This document shows positions 55,101 through 64,000 of a DNA stretch of 64,000 nucleotides, piece after piece. The notes under the pieces are model-generated. The model saw only the letters and a list, made by a program, of their open reading frames with translations, was not told the origin of the DNA and did no database searches. The first letter of the stretch is position 1; the number at the start of each line of letters is the position of its first letter. A program made the position numbers and the translations under genes. The stretch is from Notospermus geniculatus (Eukaryota > Nemertea > Pilidiophora > Heteronemertea > Lineidae): NCBI GenBank assembly GCA_002633025.1, contig NMRB01000141.1:189700-253699 (forward strand). Reading direction: 5' to 3'.

Positions 55101-58100
55101 TTTTGATGCACGGTTGGATGACTTAGTCCGTTACACACAGTGGACTGTCCAATTTAAAGACCATAATTAAAGGCTGGATTCCATGCAGCTTCCATTTAAC
55201 ATCACTCAAATTTCAATTAGACAACTTCAGCCATCACAGTCGGTCATGGCAGGATGTTGATGATGCTAAAATTAGCTCAGGGATGATTGATAAAATTCAT
55301 TAGCATAAACAATTCTTGGTTCATCAAGTTCCCATCATTACAATAATTACATGGGACAGTTTTGGAAAGGGCAAAAAATATCCTTTTTTGAGAAGATGCA
55401 GAATATGTCTTCATCTTTCCACTGACATGCAGGATGTCTGAGGCGGAAGGGATCACCGCTGTCCTCTGAATCGAAGAACAGGATGTTCAATTGGTATGAT
55501 CTGACAATAGTGACGTTGACAACTGTGTTTAAAGTTTTAACAGTGAATATTTAGCATTGAGCGACTATCTGGCTAAGTTTTTGTAGCTTCAGTACAGTGA
55601 AGGTACATGGAGCTGAATACATGTATGAAAGTGAACAACATTCCCACTGAAATATTGTAAAATAAGAGATTTGGGAATGACACTCGCTCCTAAAATTGGC
55701 CTCAAACCTCACAATTTGTTTTTATTGTCCAATCTTTACAGTATATATTATAAAACAAAAGATTTTAGCAATCTCCCAAGTATGGCCTGTGGGTACCAAT
55801 TTGAATAATGAATTCGAGAGAAACAATGATTTCACCACAATTTTAATACCCGAGGCAATCCCATTGCTCGTTCTTCACTGTGTTGATGGCGTACTGATAG
55901 GTACAATTTTTGACAACCCTTTGGATTGTTATGTCTGAATATTGTGGTTTGTTTTTGCAATAATTGCAGTGTGTTTTTTTGCACTTGAGTAAGTAATGGT
56001 GGTCCCTTTCGTTTGGTTCGCAGCAAGAGATTCATGCTGTAGTGTACACTTGGTGGCAATGCAAGTCACATGAGAAAAAACTGCAGAATTTCTCGAATTG
56101 AGAGCCCAGCATTGGGAACCTAGGATGCTATGAAACACCCTGTCGTTGGTGGTATACTTGTTCAGTTGCGCAAGGAGGGGGGGCTTGTTTTCCATTTGAT
56201 TCTTCTGATCTCTGGAAAAATGCTATGCATGTGTTTTGCTGTGATTTAAACACGGACGTCAGAAGGTAGAGTTTGCCTATTTTCAATTCCTCACCAACAT
56301 ACCTTGTAATTTGTATCCAGGAAACCCCCCCCCCCCCCGAGGGAATGAAATATGAGGGAACCACAATTGCATTATTCATTATGTTCAGGATCGGTAATAC
56401 GGATTGCTACCTACAAACAAACAGTTGACAAGCAGAAAATGAAATTCTGAGAATCCCCAATATTGCAGCACGTTGAGTGAGGTGGAGTGCGGAAAAATCA
56501 ATGAGAGAGAGCGAGTATTATTAGCAGTGCCTGATGATGATTTTGTTGGGGTGAATCTACATCGTTTGTACAATATGTGGTCGTGTAGTATAAACACGTG
56601 TGTACATGAATGTACATGTCATAAACAGTAATGGATTACAATGCATTGCAGGGATTTTGACTGAGTGTACCGAGTGCAGTTTGTGAATTTCATAAAGCAT
56701 GGCAGGTATTCAACCACATCAAAATGCTGACCGGATGCTGTATTGTGGACACGATGCCAGTGTCTATTTGATCACACGTGGAATGCCAACGTTTGGCATC
56801 TGATTCTGAATGTGTGAACCAAGCTTTTCACTTCTTTTCTGAATTGCAGCAGGCATTACATGTTTTAAATCCACCCACTTGGTTACTTTATCACGTGGAC
56901 CTAGGGCGTTGCTCTCGCAGGTCATCCAAGTTGAACCAGAAAACATTGATGTGACATCTTGTGTGGGTTGAAGAAACCAACAGTCACTTCAAACCTACAT
57001 GTATGTGTCGAAATCATCATAAACTGTGGCAAGCACCTCACAATGACATCTATCTAAGTTTCTAACCCACAGATATTGGTCATCGGTGTTGATTCTTATT
57101 TTTATACTGTTTAACAATAAAAATGATATTTTATTAACCTCCTTCCTACAATTGGAGCCCCTTCCCCTCCACCGGGAAGCAGCCAACATTTTATCTATAG
57201 ACTTCCTTGCCAAAACTAATGATTAATCCAGGTAACTTGTATCCATGGTAACGGGACTGTTGCCGCTGTGTTGTTGATAATTTATGAGATTGCGAAGTAT
57301 GTATAGGAGAGTGATGTTGTGCACAATGCAATTTTAATTTTAAATTGAATTTAAAAAAAAGAAAACTAAGTCTAAGATTATCGGTGTTTTTAAAGTCTAA
57401 AGTGAGAAGCAAAAGCATTGGTTAGTAAATTATGGAGGTTGCCACTAGCTGTTGGGTCAGACTAGAGAGCTTCTATTCTATTCAACCAGCTTTTCCGATT
57501 CTGCTTTGCATCTTGAATAGACCGTTCTCAAATTGACATAAACGACAAAGATCTGCGCACTTCTGCCGAAATTTCAACTGCAACCTCGGTCTGATACTGA
57601 ATGAAGTTGTAACGCAGACAACCCCACGATTGTGATGTCGAACACATAATACGTCAGACTCAAGTCAGACTTGACCATTGCTGAATCATGGATGTCTATT
57701 TAGAAACGCGAATAAAGTTCCACATTCAGCATGGAAAACACAATGAGATTGCCGCCATTTGCAATGCAGATTTTTTTGTGACGTCAGAATCTTTCCAGGT
57801 CTCACTACACAGTTTTGGTGAGGTGTCACTACACAGTTACGTGAAGAATCCTTCTCTGGTAGCGAAAATACCAGAGAAGGAAAAGAAGAAAATACCCTGG
57901 CGCTTTACAGGGGCCAGGAGAGTAGTGTACACACTCACTAAATGCAAGATGAGTAAAGTACTCCTGGCTTTAAAAAAGATTATCTAAACCCCTGGGAAAC
58001 CTAACATATTCAGTGTTTTGTGAGAGAAATTCATCCTGTCTATTTTCAGCGTAAAACATTATGAGCATCCCAGTTTAGTGATTTGATTTTTGTGCTATTT

Positions 58101-61100
58101 TGGAAAAAACTGATGTATTTTTGAGTCACTCATTCATGTCCATCAAGTTTCATGGCATTTCAACTGATGAGCTCACTTCATGACGTAAACTGTTCAGTCG
58201 TGATAATTCGCTGCCCATTCTTCTGATTGGGAACTCACCGAATATGGTATCCAATTTGCAGTGTTTGATCAAACTCAAAGGTTTTTGAATGGAAAAAAGT
58301 CTTGATGGATACATGATGATCAATTAGGACCCCTCTGAAAGTCTTCCTTCGATGAGAATTCATCCTAATCCTTTCTAATGACTTCTCACACTCTACCAAC
58401 GTAATACATACATAATCATTGCTTCGCCCCAGGTTTGATTCATTACTCATGTTTACCAACGCGAGCACGCAACGCTTCTCCCAAAATGTTGACAACCAAC
58501 CACTACCAACTGTTGTTGAGCATTACCATGGCAACTGGAGATTTTTCTTGGAATTGATTTTCATCATAAAATGGTCTCTATCGTTTCTACGTTTTAGGAT
58601 ATCTTTCGATGGAGTACACCGTGTTACCCTTCGGTACGTTCCGTGGATTAAACGTGGCTGTGTTTCTGGGTTGCTAGTTAGTATTATTGTTTCTTGCACC
58701 TCCCTGAAGCAATTTTCCCATTGTTTCATTAGGTTTACCACTGTGCCTCTTTCTACCTAATTGCGTAGAAGCTGTTCCATCGGTTTCCACTTTCAATTTT
58801 TTTTGGTGATATTCTGTCAGGATTTTCTAGGATACATAGTCCATCCTTGTGCATTCTGAGTTATCTGCTCCTTACCCTGCTCTGCGAGTAGGTTCCTGCC
58901 AGGTTCCTTTCCTGTAGGTTCCTTTACCTCTGACAGTTTGGAAGGAGGTTGCAACCCTTGCAAGTCCCTTTCCCTCCAGAAGTAGGTGCCTAGACCTCCA
59001 AATACATGTAGGTAGGTCCTTAACCTCCAGAAGTTGGTTCCTTAACCTCTAGCATATGTCTAGAATAGAAGTTGGTTCCGTAACCTGAAGTGGGTTCTTT
59101 CTTTACCCTCCAGAGGTAGGTTCCTTGCCCTCCAATCCAAAAGTAGGTTCCTGAACCTCCAGAAGTAGGTTCCTGAACCTCCGGAAGTAGGTTCCTAAAC
59201 CTCCAGAAGTCAGTTCCTTACCCTCCAGAAGTTGGTTCTTAACCTCCCAGAAGTCGGTTCCTTGCCCTCCAAAAGTAGTTTCCTTAACCTCCAAAAGTTG
59301 ATTCACCCTCCAGAAGTATGTTCCTTAACCTACCGAAGTTGGTTCCTTACCCTCCAAAAGTTTGTTCTTACCTCCAGAGGAAGGTTCCTTCTAATCTCCA
59401 GGGCCCGTGTGCATGAAGGTGGAATAAGCTTCACGTTATAACGTTAGGTTATACCTGGAATAAACTTATTCCACCTTTATGCATACGGGCCCAGAAGTAC
59501 GTTGGTGACCTCCAGAAGTAGGTTCTTTACCCTCCAGAAGTAGATTACTTAACCCCCACGGGTAGTCAGGGTAGTTTCCTTTCCCTCCGGAAGTAGGTTC
59601 CTTAACTTCCGGAAGTAAGTAGGTTCCTTCACCTATGGAAGTAGGTTCGTTACCCTCCAGAGGAAGGTTCGTTACCTCCAGAAGTACGTTCGTTACCCTC
59701 CAGAAGTAGGTTCGTTACCCTCCAGAAGTACGTTTGTTACCCTCCAGAAGTAGGTTCGTTACCTCCAGAAGTATGTTTGTTACCCTCCAGAAGTAGGTTC
59801 TTTATCCTCCAAAAGTGGGTTCTTTACCCTCCAGAAGTAAGTTCCTTACCTGAGTGCCTGGAACCTGCGCTGTCATGGAGTAGAGAGTCGCCCACTATAC
59901 TTAGAAGAATGGACTGGCCGGGTGGTCGAACCCAGCAGTAGGTGCCACTCTGACAGCAGTAAGTGCGATGCTGGGGCCAGAGAGTTTGACAGTACGGTAC
60001 TGGGCCCGGTTGCACAAAACTCATGATAGCACTATATAAACTTGGTGTTAGCGCTAACTTTATGTTAGATGACGTAAAAATCCATTGCCTTTTTACAACA
60101 TTTAACATAATGTTAGCGCTAACACCAAGTTAGCGCTCTGGTTAGCGCATGAGTTAGCGCTCAAGTTAGCGCATGAGTTTTGTGCAACCCAGCCCTGATG
60201 TTCTTTCTCACAAGATGTAATGAGTGCTTATGCCTCCTTGCCTTTAAGGTACATTGAGTCCGTAAACTTACCATCACGGCATCCATCCAACTTTTTGTAA
60301 AAGTTAGCAGAAACTCTGACTCAGATCTTTGTCAGTTTTGCAGCATGGCCTCAGGGTAGCTACTTCACCGTTTTATAGTAAGACTTGATGCAGCTCTGTG
60401 AATCCATTTGCGATCGTCTTAAGAATGGAAGGAAACGAAACGTAACCTCAAGCCCTAGTAACTTGGGCTTATTTGGCGTAAAATGCTATGACAGGTTTCG
60501 CTCCTTTTGTTGCGTTAGAAAAACAACTTTGGGTAAGATATGGTAGATCATTTCTTTGAGCTATGGTAGAAACTGAAGCATTTTTGCTTGATTGTCCAAC
60601 TGAATGCAGCAAACTTTCTTCTACCTGGTCTTTTTTGTATCAGTGTGATGAACATTGTTCCAGCTAAAAGCTGGGATAATTTTTGGTTTGGAAGCCTGGC
60701 AGGCAATTATGGCATACAATACTGAAGTCTTTAACATCAGGAAAAAGTTCGGTTCAACAATGTCTGAAAGAACAGGAACTTCTAGTTCTACTATATCTAG
60801 AACACCCCAAAGACATGATGAAAGAGTAAGGAAAATGACTTGCTGAAAATGTTACTATTTTCATTCATGAGACCTGTTGTAGTTGTGTTAGCTGCTATTG
60901 TTCATGACATGTGGGCAAAGACCATTTCCAAGATGGCCGCCTGGCGGCCATAATACTTGAAGTTTGATTTGAGACCCAGTGCTTCCTATTGACAGCATTG
61001 GTCCTAGAAAGGAACCTAGTGATTCTTGTTGCCAGCGTAATTCCTAGAAAGGGACCCACTGCTTCCTGATGACAGCATGGTCCGAGAAAGGGACCCGGTG

Positions 61101-62769
61101 TTTCCTCTTGCCAATGTTGGTCCTAGAAACATCAGGACCCATTGCTTCATTTTGTCAGTTGTGGTCCCAGAAAGGGACCCAGTGCTTCCTGTTGCCAGTG
61201 TTAGTCCTAGGGACCGAGTGCTTCCTGTTGCCAGCATTGGTCCTAGAAAGGAAACCAGATTTGCTTCCTGTTGCCAGTGTTGGTCCTAGAAAGGGACCCG
61301 GTGCTTCCTGTTGCCAGTGTTGGTCCTAGAAAGGGACCCAGTGCTTCCTGTTGACAGCATTGGTCCGAGAAAGGGACCCAGTGCTTCCTGTTGCCAGTGT
61401 NACACAGTGCTTCCCGTTGGCAGTATTGGTCCCAGAAAGAGATCCAGTGCTGCTTGTTGGCAGTTTTGTTGGTCCTAGAAAGGGACCCAGTGCTTCCTGT
61501 TGCCAGTGTTGGTCCTAGAAAGGAAACCAGTGCTTCCTGTTGCCAGCGTTGGTCCTAGAAAGGGAACCAGTGCTTCCTGTTGCCAGTGTTGATGTGTTTC
61601 ACATACAAATGTAGGCAACCGGTCATGGAATCACATATGAGGTTCATTGAATAGGCCTACTCTCTGGACACGTGACATGACATACATGTATGCAGCCGCA
61701 GCTGCCTCCCCACATGGATGATACTAGTATTTTTTCACATTCAATGGTTGTATTGCAATTTATATGTGTAGTGGTGAAGTTTGTATGGTGTGTATTGATT
61801 TCCAGGTTGAATTTTTGTGAACATGTTGCTCTGAGTGGCAGCAAGGGTTTCATTGATCTCGGATCGTTTTGTCTGATTGCAAACGTGTAAGGGGTTCGAT
61901 CGAATTCAAGCCGATGCCATACAGTAACAAACAGTGGAGACCTGTTGACGTAGTGTAAGGTTATGTGGACTTGACACATATTCTTCGGCTTTTCCGGCTT
62001 ATCTGTGTGTGGTAGGAGTTACATCAAGTCATGTTGGATTAGACACAATGATAGATTGGCATGGGGAATATTCTTCTGTGCACCAACAAAACTGTGAGGA
62101 CAAGTTGCTGAGACTGGGATATTAGGCTTGATATTTGGATAGAGATTCAACGAAAGAGAAAGCACAAAAATTGACACACAAAATGATGATAAACAGGAAG
62201 TCAGTTTCCAGAATCTTAGCAAATTTTCGACCCCAACCAGGGTCTTCTTCAGGCTGGCGCTTTCAAGTCGAGCTACCAGAAGTGTAATGAGCTGGATCCC
62301 AACATTACACCATGTTGAAGTAAGCCAGTGAGTGGTCGTGTAAAAAAAATTTGACCATTGGTGTCGAAAAGTTTCCGGTGGAGTGTTCCACAATGTAGTT
62401 CCAGGGGGCGTGCGCATGTAGACTGTCGTATATGTTTAAGTCACCCACGCGTAAGGTCCCAGTTTTGCTGAGATGGGGTGCAATGTGGGAGTTTTGATGT
62501 GTTAATTATGCGAGTATTCATCATCCCTTAGATATTACGAAGAGCTTTTTGCAATTTGGTGATAATTATGTTACCATGGTTACATATACCAATTTGGGTC
62601 ATTCTTGTCACAAGGTTCTCTGGTTGGCTGTGCCGGGATATCCCCCCCCTACACTCTTTCAAAACAGAGATTGTCATCTTAATACCCAGTTTTATTTCTG
62701 TTCTTGCAGCATCTCCTCATGGTGACCCAGTGTCTAGTATGAACCATTCACCGGGAAATGCATCACAAG
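52147..62769 (+). CDS. 5' part of a gene with two alternative first exons; RXR is a speculative candidate
   Basis: Three coding exons share splice phase 1. Exon 1A (52147-52255) begins MDQWYMNTSVENYDIESLNF and is acidic and aromatic. Exon 1B (54189-54384) begins MEQIDSLPLGYRGDLRMVSS and is rich in Ser, Pro and Gly. The shared exon 2 (62710-62769) encodes SPHGDPVSSMNHSPGNASQ. Either 1A or 1B joins exon 2 in frame; the rest lies beyond the window. The low-complexity S/P/G composition suits the disordered N-terminus of a transcription factor. RXR is a candidate only because human RXRB lies close to VPS52 and RPS18 and short variable A/B exons are usual in that family; no diagnostic domain is visible. 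Exon 1A could also belong to another gene. Confidence 0.55.
53735..53830. repeat. 31-bp tandem repeat
   Basis: Three copies of CACTATCCATTGGCTCAAAT followed by CATTGGAATT, the last diverged. Confidence 0.9.
54072..54083. promoter_or_regulatory. NRF-1-like site upstream of exon 1B
   Basis: ACGCATGCGCAG, a near-perfect NRF-1 palindrome, lies 105 bp before the exon 1B start codon. It supports a separate promoter for this first exon. Confidence 0.6.
54385..57548. other. intron of the 52147-62769 gene, left part
   Basis: AT-rich sequence with a C homopolymer near 56330. I found no exon with family resemblance. Confidence 0.5.
57549..57690. mobile_element. AGATCTGCGCACTTC-family element, copy 4 (one-ended)
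   Basis: Left end AGATCTGCGCACTTCTGCCG; matches the family through TTGCTGAATCATGGATG and then stops. An open frame that starts inside it is probably spurious. Confidence 0.78.
58970..59870. repeat. 21-bp minisatellite
   Basis: About 40 imperfect copies of CCCTCCAGAAGTAGGTTCCTT and variants. Interrupted by a MITE at 59400-59493. Frames open across it are repeat artefacts. Confidence 0.95.
59400..59493. mobile_element. MITE nested in the 21-bp minisatellite
   Basis: AGGGCCCGTGTGCATGAAGG at the left and CCTTTATGCATACGGGCCC at the right; inner arms GGTGGAATAAG and TTATTCCACC. The same CCAG minisatellite sequence resumes on the other side. Confidence 0.85.
60001..60197. mobile_element. CAGGGC...GGTTGCACAAAACTCA MITE, copy 4
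   Basis: GGGCCCGGTTGCACAAAACT to GAGTTTTGTGCAACCCAGCC. It has extra copies of AGTTAGCGC near the right end, making it longer than copies 1 and 3. Confidence 0.88.
60990..61605. repeat. 36-38-bp minisatellite
   Basis: About 15 copies of GGTCCTAGAAAGGGACCCAG followed by TGCTTCCTGTTGCCAGTGTT. A single N at 61401 marks a likely assembly problem. Confidence 0.95.
62151..62270. repeat. dispersed repeat, second copy
   Basis: Partner of 48106-48227; both end in a block like CTTCTTCAGGCTGGCGCTTT. Confidence 0.85.
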
Positions 62770-63602
62770 GTAGGTAAACGCTTGCACAAGAACTGTATCC
62801 CCTTAAAAACTCGACTGGTGAGCCCAAACGGGGCAGGGGGGGGGGGTTCTCCCCCAGAAAAATTTGACAATTAATAAGTGCTTTTAGATGCACCTGGCAT
62901 CTGAGAGAGAGCAAAATACTCAAATTTTTATACATGTATTGATGATTTAACATTTTCTTGCAAAAAAATCATTGCTCAAAAATAGGAGGCCTACAACCCC
63001 CCCCCCCCCAGGGTCTGGCCCTGAATTGCCCTTTTGCCATCTCACTCCTTGCCTTCCCATCTCGGCATGAAACAACAAAATTGGGAAGGGGCAAAGATGG
63101 AATGTGATAAGTGCAAATTGGTATTTTTAGGGGTCACAGATTTTGAAATATGACAAAGGACAAGATAGAAAGTAAAAGATGTTTGGGAATAAAATGTAAG
63201 GCCCCTTTTCTTTGCGTCACATTTTGATGAAAAGACGCCACGCTATTGATTTTCAGTCCAGTGCATGATTTCATTTTCTTTGGGTGAGTAACATCCCTGT
63301 CAGGATCCGTCCTCCCCTCAGATAAAAAGCCCTTTCACTCTTTTCTATCAAAAATTCAACTCGGGGGATTCATAAGAATCGTGGTTGTGAGAATCCTGCT
63401 CGGGTTCCTGTAGAGTTGTTTAGTAAATCGGTTCAATTTGGGGTCACTCCACCCATCATTCATTCAGCCTTTTGAATCTTCGCACAGTTAAGATTGTTAC
63501 GGGACTTTCACTTGCAGATAAAAAGATTTGGCCCTTGTCTGCCTCTGCCCTTCTTTCCCAATCTAAAAGTTCCTTTCTGCCATTCTACGTTGGTTTCTAG
63601 GA

Positions 63603-63700
63603 TGAACTGGTGGTCAGAGTGGTGCAATACAAACATCAGTGCCTTCTCACCTCTGAGGTTGCGGGTTCAATCCTCGGCCAGATCACCTCTTCGTGGTAGA
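63603..63700 (+). mobile_element. tRNA-derived SINE head
   Basis: GGTCAGAGTGGTGCAATACA (A-box-like) and GAGGTTGCGGGTTCAATCC (B-box-like). Same family as 11923-12000, opposite strand. Confidence 0.6.
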
Positions 63701-63780
63701 GACGAAAACTCTCTTTGACAGCACAGGTTTTTTCCAGTAACTCTGGTTTCCTCCTGCTTTACATTTACCAGACATTGTCT

Positions 63781-63989
63781 ATAGAGGCTTTGCAATGGCG
63801 TCATCCTGGCGGCCATTCTGGAGGACACAGGGCGCAGAGGTGTGAGCCGACCGTGACGTGAATTGCATGAAATGGGCCACGCCATTGTTTGACGTAACGT
63901 TATTGGGGCATGCACGGCTCATTTCGCTGCGCCCCTGCAGCATGTGTACTCCAGCACGTGGTGGCTTGTGACGTCTGCAAAGCCTCTAT
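63781..63989. mobile_element. ATAGAGGCTTTGCA-ended MITE, copy 2
   Basis: ATAGAGGCTTTGCAATGGCG at the left and CTGCAAAGCCTCTAT at the right, inverted relative to 9218-9441. It shares GGCGCAGAGGTGTGAGCCGA-type sequence with that copy. Confidence 0.85.
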
Positions 63990-64000
63990 GAGAGTTATTC

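Larger units (their letters stand above)
62770..64000. other. right edge: intron of the 52147-62769 gene
   Basis: Contains a G/C-homopolymer-bounded stretch (about 62830-63010), a SINE head and a MITE. No further exon was recognised. Confidence 0.5.

Noticed and set aside
57688-57987. 99-residue open frame
   Set aside because: Starts inside a truncated MITE, has no recognisable domain and no splice or promoter support.
61069-61329. 70-86-residue frames with CFLLPVLVLE-type repeats
   Set aside because: Products of the 36-38-bp minisatellite.

Overview
The window is eukaryotic genomic DNA from an animal. Genes are split by GT-AG introns, every reading frame I joined closes exactly in phase, and the spaces are full of short terminal-inverted-repeat elements (MITEs), minisatellites and tRNA-derived SINEs. 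The gene content (an NR5B/HR39-type nuclear receptor, DDAH, transmembrane QSOX) and the many TAGGCCTA, ACATGT and ACCGGT palindromes suggest a slowly evolving marine invertebrate, perhaps an echinoderm, hemichordate or lophotrochozoan. I cannot fix the species.

Layout, left to right. 1-5.4 kb: tandem repeats (68-bp, about 390-bp and 40-bp units) and MITEs, no gene seen. 7.8-17.8 kb, minus strand: a complete ten-exon quiescin sulfhydryl oxidase (QSOX, 704 aa). 18.7-20.8 kb, minus: complete ribosomal protein S18 (RPS18, 152 aa). 20.9-26.6 kb, plus: VPS52, a GARP/EARP tethering subunit. Its start codon lies 58 bp from that of RPS18, so the two share one compact bidirectional promoter. VPS52 has lost N-terminal exons, probably to an assembly gap (21861-22625), and carries a textbook U12-type AT-AC intron. 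27.6-37.2 kb, plus: dimethylarginine dimethylaminohydrolase (DDAH), with two homologous in-phase alternatives for exon 4 only 55 nt apart, a terminal exon duplicated with only synonymous changes, and a truncated exon-2 copy. 28.4-42.4 kb: three separate tandem segmental duplications; insertions present in one copy and absent from the other give clean empty sites for several MITEs. 43.5-44.9 kb, minus: an MRH-domain (mannose-6-phosphate-receptor-like/Atg27-like) membrane protein. 46.2-50.2 kb, plus: a 732-aa NR5-family nuclear receptor whose first DNA-binding exon is followed by a SINE that duplicated the 5' splice site. 52.1-62.8 kb, plus: two alternative first exons and one shared second exon of a gene that runs off the right edge; RXR is a speculative candidate.

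The gene set is not random. From memory, the human homologues of QSOX, RPS18, VPS52, DDAH and NR5 lie mostly in the MHC region of 6p21 or in its paralogous regions on 9q33-34 and chromosome 1. The window therefore looks like a piece of the ancestral bilaterian 'proto-MHC' linkage group. The proteins themselves do not form one pathway: QSOX makes disulfides in the secretory route, VPS52 tethers endosome-derived vesicles at the Golgi, the MRH protein probably cycles in the same membranes, DDAH clears methylarginines that inhibit nitric oxide synthase, RPS18 is a ribosome component, and the receptor genes are transcription factors.
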